Assembly: GCA_002399975.1 (NCBI GenBank)
Contig: DHER01000116.1
Coordinates: forward strand, 1-22,507
Length of the DNA stretch: 22,507 bases
Source: Firmicutes bacterium UBA4845
Lineage (GTDB): Bacteria; Bacillota; Clostridia; Tissierellales; Sedimentibacteraceae
Reading direction: 5' to 3'
The position numbers and the translations under genes were made by a program. Positions 12,978 through 20,653 of this stretch are shown here, in pieces (positions within the stretch are counted from its first letter, which is position 1; the number at the start of each line of letters is the position of its first letter). Below the pieces are notes generated by a model, which worked only from the letters and a program-made list of their open reading frames with translations, ran no database searches and had not been told where the DNA came from.

Positions 12978-15900
12978 ATGGGAAAAATAAATTTTAATAC
13001 AAATGATATAAAGAGTTATGCAGAAAATTCAATTACCTACAATAGAGGTGCAAAATATTACAACGAAAATATGGTTGTAGAATTAAGCAGGCAAAAAATT
13101 CAAAATAAACCAGAAGACGGATACACAACAAGATATTCCGCTTTAGTTAAAGGAAAAAGCTATTCATCCTATAACACAACGGTTATTTTAAACGATAATG
13201 GCGATATAACCGACTTTGACTGCGATTGCCCGACATTTTCGGAAAACATGGGAAGTTGTAAACATATAGTTGCCGTTATGCTGAAAATATATTACAACAG
13301 CCACCCCAAAATAATTTCTTATGGAGATATTGTTTTTAAAAAAAATATCAATCAGCCAAAAAAACACAATTTTCCTCTTGAAGATTTAATAAATGTATTT
13401 GAAAACAAAATAAAAGAAAAAGTAGAATCGGATCAAAAGAAAGGTTATGTGTCACTGAAGCCCATTCTTGTTTTGTCAGGCAAAGAAGACATAGGAATTG
13501 AATTTAAAATTGGAAGTAAAAGGCATTATGTTGTTAAAGATGCATATGAATTAGCCTACAATATCCAAAACAAAGTTAATGTTGTCTACGGTAAAAGCTT
13601 GGAATTTGACCATGATTTGAGCGGCTTTGAAACATTCTCAAAACCATTGGCCGTATTTTTAAGGGATGAAGCCGAAACATACATGCAGATTGTTAAAAAA
13701 ACTTCCGGATTATTCAGCGCCGGCAGCATAACCGGACGTACTTTTAAAATATTTCCTTTTTCCTTTGACAGTTTTTTTAATTTGTTTAAAGACCAGACAA
13801 TTGAATGCCGCGGATATAAATATGCTTTTAACACCCTTATGTTTTTAGAAGAAGACCCGGAAACTGAATTTTATATTAATGAAGAAGCCAGCGGTAAGTA
13901 TAGTTTTTCAACAAACTTGTATATTTGCTTCGAGACAAGTTCAAAAAATCATACTTATATTATTGCTGAAAACAAACTTTATAAATGTTCAAAGGAATTT
14001 ACAGATACAATCCTGCCTGCAGTTAATAAAATTATGATACAGCCTGCTAAGGAAATTACACTTACAGAAGAATATATGGGAAAATTTTGTTCTGCAGTTC
14101 TGCCTCAAATATCAAAATACGCCTTAGTTAAAACTGATCCGAAGATATCAGGCAATTTAAATACGGCTCCTTTATCACCAAGCATTTACCTTGACTGCAA
14201 CAATCGAGGCCATATTTACGCTTCAGTTATTTTTAACTACGGAGATATTTTAATTAACCCGTTTAGAAAATCTCCCAAGGACAACTGCGTTATAAGGAAC
14301 TTACTTGATGAAACAAAAATACTTGTAGCACTAGAAAATGCAGGTTTTAAAAAAAACACCGTCAAATATGCACTAACAGATGAAAATAAAATTTACGAAT
14401 TTTTAACTTCCGGCATAAGCCGGCTTACTTCCCTTTGTGAAATTAACATAAGTGATGATTTCAGAAAAATAAATATTAAATATCCAAAGGCTATGTCCAT
14501 GGGCATTAAGCTCAATGGAAATCTAATTGAAATAGACATGAGTAAGCCTGAATTTGACCTTTCAGAGCTAAAAGACATATTGTTGTCATATAAAATAAAA
14601 AAGAAATACTACAGGCTGAAAGACGGCTCCTTATTAAATCTTGACAATGAATATTTCAACACCCTTAAAAAACTGGTAGAAGATTTTGATGTAACAGAAA
14701 ATGAGCTTGAAAGCTTTCACATTGAAACACCTAAGTACCGTTCCCTATATTTGGATAGCCTTGTAAAAAACAATGAATGGATACACGTTAATAAATCTCA
14801 TGATTTTAAGAAAATGATCAGAGGAATTAATGAATCCTCCGAATCAGATTTTGAACCTCCGGTAAAACTGAAAACTATATTGAGGAACTACCAAGTTACA
14901 GGATTTAGGTGGCTTAAATCGTTGTCTGAATATTCACTGGGAGGAATATTAGCCGATGACATGGGGCTTGGAAAAACTCTTCAGATTATAAGTCTGCTGT
15001 TGTCTGACAACAGTGGCAAACCATCTATTGTTGTATGCCCTACTTCCCTGATTTATAACTGGAAAAATGAAATAGAAAAATTTTCTCCCAACATCAGCAC
15101 CTTAATAATATCAGGACCATCTTCAGAAAGATGCAGTTTAATCAAATCCGCCAACAGCTATAATCTGGTGCTGACATCATATGACTTGATAAAACGGGAC
15201 ATAGGATACTATGAACCTTTTGAATTTAAATATTGCATATTGGACGAAGCCCAGTATATCAAAAATCCGTCAACACAAAATGCAAGAACCGTTAAGATGA
15301 TAAACAGTGAAGTCCGTTTTGCTCTTACAGGCACTCCCATTGAAAATTCACTGGCTGATTTATGGTCAATTTTTGATTTTATTATGCCGGGATACCTGCT
15401 CAGCTATAAAAAATTCAAAGACAAATATGAAATTCCTATTGTGAAAGACAATAACGATGACATGCTGCAAAGGCTCAATAATCAAGTACGTCCATTTATT
15501 TTAAGAAGACTGAAAAAAGACGTATTGAAAGAACTGCCGGATAAAATTGAAACTGTTACATATGCTCAAATGGAAAAAATTCAAAAAAAATTGTATACTG
15601 CAGAACTTATGAAGCTAAATAAAGAATTCCGGGAAGAAATCAGCGAAAGAGGTTATAAAAAAAGCCAAATAAAAATTCTTTCCATGCTTACAAGATTAAG
15701 ACAAATATGCTGTGATCCTTCACTCTGCTATGACAATTATAACGGAGGAAGCGCCAAGCTTGAACTATGCATGGAAATAATCAAAAACAGCATTGATAAC
15801 AATCATAAAATTTTGATATTTTCTCAATTTACTTCCATGCTGCGAATTATAGAAAAAGAGTTAAAGAAAAATGATATAGGTTATTTTATTCTTACCGGAG

Positions 15901-16262
15901 CTACTAAAAGCATAGAAAGAATACAACTGACCAAAAAATTTAATTCTGACAAAACACCTGTATTTCTTATTTCATTAAAAGCAGGTGGAACAGGACTTAA
16001 TCTGACAGGTGCCGACGTTGTTATTCACTATGACCCATGGTGGAACATCAGCGCTCAAAACCAAGCGACCGACAGAACACACCGAATAGGTCAAAACAAT
16101 AAAGTCCAGGTTTTTAAACTTATTGCCAAAAATACAATTGAAGAAAAAATTGAAAAGCTGCAGCAAAATAAAAAGGATTTGGCAGATTCAGTAATAAAAA
16201 AAGGAGAAATTTTAATTAATTCTCTCACTAATGATGAAATAGATAATTTATTTAAGATATAA
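12978..16262 (+). CDS. SWIM zinc-finger SNF2-family helicase/ATPase
   Basis: A 1094-residue Swi2/Snf2-type DNA translocase. The N-terminal SWIM zinc site is C-x-C-x9-C-x-H (Cys82, Cys84, Cys94, His96), followed by the long middle domain found in bacterial SNF2 proteins. The ATPase core has ADDMGLGKT (motif I, near 657), a LDEAQ box (motif II, near 754), LTGTPIENS (motif III), and the C-terminal helicase lobe with QATDRTHRIGQ (motif VI, near 1026). These proteins move along duplex DNA and may remodel protein-DNA complexes or RNA polymerase; the cellular role of this one is unknown. An in-frame GTG at 12948 adds 10 residues but overlaps its own AGGAG. ATG 12978 with GGTGG before it is preferred, with moderate certainty. 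Confidence 0.88.
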   Translation: MGKINFNTNDIKSYAENSITYNRGAKYYNENMVVELSRQKIQNKPEDGYTTRYSALVKGKSYSSYNTTVILNDNGDITDFDCDCPTFSENMGSCKHIVAVMLKIYYNSHPKIISYGDIVFKKNINQPKKHNFPLEDLINVFENKIKEKVESDQKKGYVSLKPILVLSGKEDIGIEFKIGSKRHYVVKDAYELAYNIQNKVNVVYGKSLEFDHDLSGFETFSKPLAVFLRDEAETYMQIVKKTSGLFSAGSITGRTFKIFPFSFDSFFNLFKDQTIECRGYKYAFNTLMFLEEDPETEFYINEEASGKYSFSTNLYICFETSSKNHTYIIAENKLYKCSKEFTDTILPAVNKIMIQPAKEITLTEEYMGKFCSAVLPQISKYALVKTDPKISGNLNTAPLSPSIYLDCNNRGHIYASVIFNYGDILINPFRKSPKDNCVIRNLLDETKILVALENAGFKKNTVKYALTDENKIYEFLTSGISRLTSLCEINISDDFRKINIKYPKAMSMGIKLNGNLIEIDMSKPEFDLSELKDILLSYKIKKKYYRLKDGSLLNLDNEYFNTLKKLVEDFDVTENELESFHIETPKYRSLYLDSLVKNNEWIHVNKSHDFKKMIRGINESSESDFEPPVKLKTILRNYQVTGFRWLKSLSEYSLGGILADDMGLGKTLQIISLLLSDNSGKPSIVVCPTSLIYNWKNEIEKFSPNISTLIISGPSSERCSLIKSANSYNLVLTSYDLIKRDIGYYEPFEFKYCILDEAQYIKNPSTQNARTVKMINSEVRFALTGTPIENSLADLWSIFDFIMPGYLLSYKKFKDKYEIPIVKDNNDDMLQRLNNQVRPFILRRLKKDVLKELPDKIETVTYAQMEKIQKKLYTAELMKLNKEFREEISERGYKKSQIKILSMLTRLRQICCDPSLCYDNYNGGSAKLELCMEIIKNSIDNNHKILIFSQFTSMLRIIEKELKKNDIGYFILTGATKSIERIQLTKKFNSDKTPVFLISLKAGGTGLNLTGADVVIHYDPWWNISAQNQATDRTHRIGQNNKVQVFKLIAKNTIEEKIEKLQQNKKDLADSVIKKGEILINSLTNDEIDNLFKI

Positions 16263-16371
16263 GCTGATTAAATATAAAAAATTTTTTTAATTTGTTTTTA
16301 AAATATGGAAATTACTAATAAGTATATTAAAAAAAATTTTGCAGAAAATATTTATGAGGTGATTAAATAAA

Positions 16372-16518
16372 ATGAAAGCACCTAAAAAATTAATGCTTGG
16401 CATTGGTCTTACTGCAGCTACAGCAGTAGCAATGACGCCGGTTGTCAAAAACATGATGGAAAAAAGATCAAATACCCAAATGTCTTCCGGCAGCAACACA
16501 AATAAATCATTTAAATGA
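16372..16518 (+). CDS. Small membrane protein (48 aa), unknown
   Basis: A 49-codon frame begins MKAPKKLMLGIGLTAATAVA and ends at 16518. GAGGTGAT, a near-complete ribosome binding site, lies 9 bases before the ATG. A short basic N-terminus is followed by one hydrophobic stretch (about residues 8-21) and then a polar, Ser/Asn/Lys-rich tail. This suggests a membrane-anchored small protein or a signal-like peptide. It sits 109 bases after the SNF2 gene, and a strong terminator follows at 16588-16617, so the transcript clearly includes it. The family is not recognised. The coding call rests on the ribosome binding site, composition and position. Confidence 0.65.
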   Translation: MKAPKKLMLGIGLTAATAVAMTPVVKNMMEKRSNTQMSSGSNTNKSFK

Positions 16519-16587
16519 TTTAAGAAAGCAGAACCGGTTTTTGATTTGGTACTGCTCATTAATCCCGAACAAATTAAGGGAAAAAAT

Positions 16588-16617
16588 AAAACCCGCAAGA
16601 ACGGGTTTTATTTTTTT
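16588..16617 (+). terminator. Intrinsic terminator after the 48-aa gene
   Basis: AAAACCCG (16588-16595) and CGGGTTTT (16602-16609) form an 8-bp stem with a 6-base loop, followed by ATTTTTTT. Confidence 0.9.
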
Positions 16618-16627
16618 AAATTAGTTC

Positions 16628-16675
16628 TTGACATTTTTAAACATTGAATGTATTATTATATTATAATAGTTACAA
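16628..16675 (+). promoter_or_regulatory. perR promoter with PerR-box-like operator
   Basis: TTGACA (16628-16633) and TATTAT (16651-16656) with a 17-base spacer form the promoter. Just downstream, TTATAATAGTTACAA (16661-16675) matches the PerR box TTATAATnATTATAA at 12 of the 14 defined positions. It covers the transcription start, so autorepression by PerR is expected. Confidence 0.7.
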
Positions 16676-16708
16676 CTTAGTAATTGCTTTTGTAAAAAGG
16701 AGTGGGGT

Positions 16709-17134
16709 ATGGAAGTTAAACTTGAAGATTTGCTAAAAAAATTAAAAAGTAAGAATATTCGTCTATCCCATCAAAGGCTGAAAGTTTTAGAATATCTTAC
16801 ACAAAACTGTATTCATCCTACAGCGGATCAGATATACAACGGGATTCACGATGATGTTCCTACATTATCAAGAACAACTGTATACAATACTTTAAATTCA
16901 TTGGTCAAAGCAGGCTTGGTAGAAGTTATAAATATAGAAGGAAATGAACTCCGCTATGACATTAACACAACAAGCCATGGACATTTCAAATGCGGAATTT
17001 GCAAAAAAATTTACGATTTTGAGATTGATATTAATTCTGTTGAAACTCATGGATTGAACGGTTTTGACATACATGACAGAAATGTATATTTTAAAGGCAT
17101 ATGCCCCAACTGCCGTGCAAATATAAAGAAATAA
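16709..17134 (+). CDS. perR: Fur-family peroxide-responsive repressor PerR
   Basis: A 141-residue Fur-family regulator. The winged helix ends in the recognition segment TLSRTTVYNTLNSLVKAGLV (residues 52-71). Structural zinc cysteines are CxxC at 95-98 and 132-135. The regulatory metal residues expected of PerR are present: His36, Asp84, His90, His92 and a later Asp near 103. PerR binds Fe or Mn and leaves its operator when peroxide oxidises its iron-bound histidines, derepressing defence genes. A PerR-like operator lies at its own promoter, and rubrerythrin follows. Fur or Zur cannot be excluded by sequence alone, but the residues, operator and neighbour all favour PerR. Confidence 0.9.
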   Translation: MEVKLEDLLKKLKSKNIRLSHQRLKVLEYLTQNCIHPTADQIYNGIHDDVPTLSRTTVYNTLNSLVKAGLVEVINIEGNELRYDINTTSHGHFKCGICKKIYDFEIDINSVETHGLNGFDIHDRNVYFKGICPNCRANIKK

Positions 17135-17196
17135 AGAAATGAAGGAACAGCAAGATTTTACAAACATATTTTAAAATATATTATGGAGGATTTAAA

Positions 17197-17688
17197 ATGG
17201 AAGAAAAAACATTAAAAAATTTAATGGATGGTTTTGCAGGAGAATCACAGGCAAATAGGAAATACCTTGCCTATGCAAAGAAGGCGGAAAAAGAGGGAAA
17301 AACTAATGCAGCAAAACTTTTCAGAGCTGCATCCGACGCAGAAGCATTGCATGCACAAAAACATTTTGAAGTTGCAGGCAAAATAAAGTCTACTAAAGAA
17401 AACCTAGAAGATGCCGTTGCAGGTGAAACTTATGAATACGAAAGTATGTATCCGGAATTTATAAAAGCTGCCGAAGCAGAAGGAAACAAGGCTGCAGTTA
17501 ATACCTTTACCTTAGCTATGAAGGCAGAAGAAGTCCACGCTAAATTATATAAAGAAGCATTGAAAAATGTTGATGAAACAAAAGAAGTAACTTACTATTT
17601 ATGTCCTGTATGTGGAAATATCGAAACATCTCGCCCTGACAAATGCAGTATTTGCGGTGTACCAGGTTCCAAATTTATTAAATATTAA
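17197..17688 (+). CDS. rbr: Rubrerythrin
   Basis: A 163-residue peroxide reductase of anaerobes, reducing hydrogen peroxide to water with electrons from rubredoxin. The N-terminal four-helix diiron domain has GESQANRKY (Glu16), DAEALHAQKH (Glu49, His52), the EAEG segment near 93-96, and EEVHAKLY (Glu112, His114). The C-terminal rubredoxin-like Fe(Cys)4 site has CPVCG (136-140) and CSICG (150-154). The rubredoxin domain is of the short type usual for rubrerythrin. GGAGG lies 8 bases before the ATG. It starts 62 bases after perR with no terminator between, so it is probably cotranscribed and under PerR control. Confidence 0.96.
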   Translation: MEEKTLKNLMDGFAGESQANRKYLAYAKKAEKEGKTNAAKLFRAASDAEALHAQKHFEVAGKIKSTKENLEDAVAGETYEYESMYPEFIKAAEAEGNKAAVNTFTLAMKAEEVHAKLYKEALKNVDETKEVTYYLCPVCGNIETSRPDKCSICGVPGSKFIKY

Positions 17689-17710
17689 TCTTCATTCAGG
17701 CTGCTTTAAA

Positions 17711-17751
17711 AAACAGATACCGTATTAGCTGAATAATGCGGCATCTGTTTC
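17711..17751. terminator. Bidirectional terminator between convergent genes
   Basis: AAACAGATACCGTATTA and TAATGCGGCATCTGTTT form a long, slightly mismatched stem. It lies between the convergent ends of rubrerythrin and the membrane-anchored protein, with A/T runs at both edges. Confidence 0.7.
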
Positions 17752-17760
17752 TATGCTTCC

Positions 17761-18990
17761 TTATGGTACATAATGGCCTGAAATCAGCAATAAATTACCA
17801 TCCGGGTCTAAAATAAAATCATAATAGAAGTTCTTATAATATGATGCTTTACTTTCATCGCCATAGTCCTTAAAAAAATCTTCATCCAGCAAATACCGGT
17901 CGTACACTCCAAATGTAGTGTAATTCGGCGGAACTAATGGAATAACGTCCGGGCTGTAGCGGCCGTATCCGCTTTCAAAACTCTTTGTTTCATTTAAGTC
18001 CACTATTTTATATCCGTCGGGCTGGCTTTCGTCAGTCACAAATTCCATGAGCGCAACCGTTGTTACTGCACCCTTTAAAGGGTCTTCGTCGTTCTCATCA
18101 TGCGAAACCGGTGAAATATCAGTGATCTTGCCGAAAAGCCTGCTTCCCCCAAGCTCAAGATACTGCTCTGCCGTATTTATATAATCAAAAACTGTTACGG
18201 GAATGTCGACTGTCTTGTAACTGAATGTATTTTTCATCACCTCAAAGGCAGCCTCTCCGACGCTGTCCTCATTTACGGAAATACATGTATATATGGTTGA
18301 ATCCGGTCTTATAATATACGCCGTATCAGCACCACCGTTCTTATCTTCATCATCCAACTGTCCCTGAGACATAATCAGGCTGCCCACAGCATTGCCTTCC
18401 TCAGTCAGATTCCAAAACAATCCATCACCTGCTTCCATTTCTAAATTTTCCGGAACTTCAAGAGCAAAAAAACTGTTCCCCACAACCTTGTACCCTTCAT
18501 TTGATACAGCCGGTCTTTCATCTCCATAAGGTTTTATTGACTCTAAGACCCCTTCAACTTTGCTGTTCATTGAATTATAATTTTCCGTTTCATCCTTTTC
18601 TTGCGGATCAAACTGCACATCAGAAGGAAAAGTTGCATAATAAGTATATCCATTTGCATGCATTAACAGCTTACTTGGTATGGGAGATTGTTTTACATCC
18701 TCTTCTGTAATTAGTTCTCCCGTTTCCCTGTTAATGCTGAACAGGTGACCTCCCTGACTTCCGTCAATCTTTATAACAAAGAATAACACTGAATCATCAT
18801 AATCGCCGTCGCTGATTAGCACCTTATCCTTCCATTCAATTGGAAGTTCCAATTTAAAACCATATTTACCATTCTCATATGTATACGTATCATCTTTATT
18901 TTTTCCATTTACAGACAGAACAGCTACAATTATCACCACAAGAACAACTAATATTATTATCAACCATGTTTTTCCATTTTTATAATTCAT
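17761..18990 (-). CDS. Single-pass membrane-anchored extracytoplasmic protein, unknown
   Basis: A 409-residue protein with a short basic start, one strong hydrophobic helix (residues about 9-28), and a long acidic hydrophilic region that should lie outside the membrane. The outside part begins YENGKYGFKLELPIEW, the pattern of PsbP/DUF1795-like domains. A second segment near residue 170 (GNSFFALEVPENLEMEAG) looks like a diverged second copy. No enzyme motif or lipobox was seen. AAGGAGG lies before the ATG. The PrsW-type protease gene is 85 bases upstream on the same strand, possibly in one unit. The domain likeness is a judgement by eye. Confidence 0.75.
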   Translation of the reverse strand: MNYKNGKTWLIIILVVLVVIIVAVLSVNGKNKDDTYTYENGKYGFKLELPIEWKDKVLISDGDYDDSVLFFVIKIDGSQGGHLFSINRETGELITEEDVKQSPIPSKLLMHANGYTYYATFPSDVQFDPQEKDETENYNSMNSKVEGVLESIKPYGDERPAVSNEGYKVVGNSFFALEVPENLEMEAGDGLFWNLTEEGNAVGSLIMSQGQLDDEDKNGGADTAYIIRPDSTIYTCISVNEDSVGEAAFEVMKNTFSYKTVDIPVTVFDYINTAEQYLELGGSRLFGKITDISPVSHDENDEDPLKGAVTTVALMEFVTDESQPDGYKIVDLNETKSFESGYGRYSPDVIPLVPPNYTTFGVYDRYLLDEDFFKDYGDESKASYYKNFYYDFILDPDGNLLLISGHYVP

Positions 18991-19075
18991 TATTCACTCC
19001 TCCTTAAACATCAACTTCGCCAAAAACATCAATAGGACAATTAATATTAACCTTTTCTTTATAGATATATTCAAA

Positions 19076-19777
19076 TTATCCTTCAAATTCGTCGTGATAA
19101 TTATTTTGCGAATCATTATAATATTTATTTAATTTCTTTAAATTAGTTATCCATAAATATATTACAAATGGTATAAATAAAATCATCAGCAATTCAATTC
19201 CAGACATAAGAATAAAATCAAAAGTACCATGCAGTATAGCCGGAACTGTCAAAGATTTCCTAAAAAAGAACTGACTCTGTTCAGAATCAGCTGAAAATTT
19301 CGCTAATGACAAGTAATACCCCATGGTTATGGCAAAAAGCATATGAGCCGGAACAGATAAAAAGGCCCTGTACAATCCCACTGATTCAATATCTGAAAAT
19401 CTGAAAACAACATACATTACGTTTTCAATAGTTGCAAAACCCAATGCTGATATTACACAATATACTATGCCGTCAAGCTTTTCATTAAAAACAGGGTTAA
19501 AATAAACATTTTTTATAACAACTTCCCTTTTAATAAATTCTTCCGTAACTCCTGCAACGATAAACGCCGTATAAGCTATACCGAAAATTCCGGCAAATAC
19601 ATCGAAGTATGACAGTATGTTTTCAATAATTATTGCCGGTACTACAGAGATAATACCCATTATAAACACTTTGAGCAAAATCCTTATAGGTTCTCTATCA
19701 TGTCTGTCAAATAAATATATCATTAATGCCAATGCAATACCCGGAGTTATTGCCGTCATAAACAAATTTAATTTCAT
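19076..19777 (-). CDS. PrsW-family intramembrane metalloprotease
   Basis: A 233-residue polytopic membrane protein of the PrsW family (CPBP/CAAX-protease clan). In Bacillus subtilis PrsW makes the first cut in the anti-sigma factor RsiW. The family motifs are present: GVTEEFIKR (residues 76-84, paired Glu), ALGFATIENV (111-120), SVPAHMLFAI (His145) and LHGTFDF (His183). Length is normal. GAAAGGAT lies before the ATG. It begins 42 bases after the SprT-like gene and precedes a single-pass extracytoplasmic protein. No sigma/anti-sigma pair is in the window, so its substrate is unknown. Confidence 0.9.
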   Translation of the reverse strand: MKLNLFMTAITPGIALALMIYLFDRHDREPIRILLKVFIMGIISVVPAIIIENILSYFDVFAGIFGIAYTAFIVAGVTEEFIKREVVIKNVYFNPVFNEKLDGIVYCVISALGFATIENVMYVVFRFSDIESVGLYRAFLSVPAHMLFAITMGYYLSLAKFSADSEQSQFFFRKSLTVPAILHGTFDFILMSGIELLMILFIPFVIYLWITNLKKLNKYYNDSQNNYHDEFEG

Positions 19778-19819
19778 TTTTAATCCTTTCTGTATGACTG
19801 CAACTGCAGGACAAAGTAA

Positions 19820-20560
19820 TTAATCAGATTTCAATAAACTTTCTGGAGAAACATAATATTTACTATATCGCCTCCCAAATTTATCAATGTAGCTTCCATG
19901 CAAATCAGGGCACATAACAGTTGCACGTTTGTTTATTCTCTGAATAAATCCGGAAATGCACTTTCCTTTATAATTAAATTTAACTCTATCACCTTGCTTT
20001 ATGCCATATTCAAAAACATTAGCTTCATAGCTGCTAACCAATTTATGTGTTGATTCCGTTTGTCCAAACAAATTATATATCAAATCCTTAAAAGGTTTTT
20101 TACTGCAACTTGATTTATTATATAAAATGAATTCAATTACATGGCACATTTCATGCTCAAATACCAGCATCAAGCTATCTGTAATACTGTGGGCTTCAAT
20201 TCCGCCCACATATTTTGTTCTGTTTATTTTATTGAAATTAATTAAGTGGTTTAAAGAAATTTTAACTTCAAATTCAATGTTTTCCGATTCAATTTCAGCT
20301 ATATTTTTCCTGGTCCTTGTATTTCCTGCCGCTCTTGTCAATTGTCTCGATAGTATAAATTTAATATTACCCTTAAAATTTTGTTTAAACCAATTTTGCA
20401 AAAAAATTTCATCATAAAGCTCGTATAATATATATAAATCCTTTTCGGATATCCTATCAAAGTTCTCTGACTTAATATTTGATGATCTTTCAAACAACTT
20501 ATTCTTTATTAATGCCCTTTTTTCATCAATTGTTTTTAAATCATATTTTATGTAAATCAT
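19820..20560 (-). CDS. SprT-like zinc metalloprotein
   Basis: A 246-residue cytoplasmic protein with the zinc-protease signature HEMCH (residues 136-140) inside FEHEMCHVIEF, and an upstream ISLNHL strand typical of SprT-like domains. The final third (GDRVKFNYKGKCISGFIQ, then a Cys-Pro turn) looks like a small beta-barrel of SH3/KOW type, common at the end of bacterial SprT-like proteins. Eukaryotic relatives (Spartan) cut DNA-crosslinked proteins; the bacterial role is not established. GGAGG lies 5 bases before ATG 20560; an in-frame ATG at 20575 precedes that site and is rejected. Confidence 0.8.
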   Translation of the reverse strand: MIYIKYDLKTIDEKRALIKNKLFERSSNIKSENFDRISEKDLYILYELYDEIFLQNWFKQNFKGNIKFILSRQLTRAAGNTRTRKNIAEIESENIEFEVKISLNHLINFNKINRTKYVGGIEAHSITDSLMLVFEHEMCHVIEFILYNKSSCSKKPFKDLIYNLFGQTESTHKLVSSYEANVFEYGIKQGDRVKFNYKGKCISGFIQRINKRATVMCPDLHGSYIDKFGRRYSKYYVSPESLLKSD

Positions 20561-20608
20561 TATTCCTCCGGTCACTGATCCTAAACATCTGACGCTTTTA
20601 TTTCAGCA

Positions 20609-20643
20609 CACCGATGATTTAAGAATGACTCAAACCACCGGTG
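20609..20643. repeat. Inverted repeat between the ATPase and SprT-like genes
   Basis: CACCGATGATTT and AAACCACCGGTG form a 12-bp stem with two mismatches and an 11-base loop. A T-rich run follows on the plus strand only, yet both neighbouring genes are on the minus strand. Its role is therefore unclear: transcript end for the ATPase, or antisense terminator. Confidence 0.55.
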
Positions 20644-20653
20644 CATTTTTATT

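Noticed and set aside
12978..16262. Phage-defence system built on the SNF2 protein
   Set aside because: No nuclease, methyltransferase, DUF1998 or phospholipase-D gene is nearby; the neighbours are a membrane peptide and perR.
20609..20643. Intrinsic terminator for the P-type ATPase gene
   Set aside because: The stem is good, but the T run is on the wrong strand for this minus-strand gene, so it is listed only as an inverted repeat.
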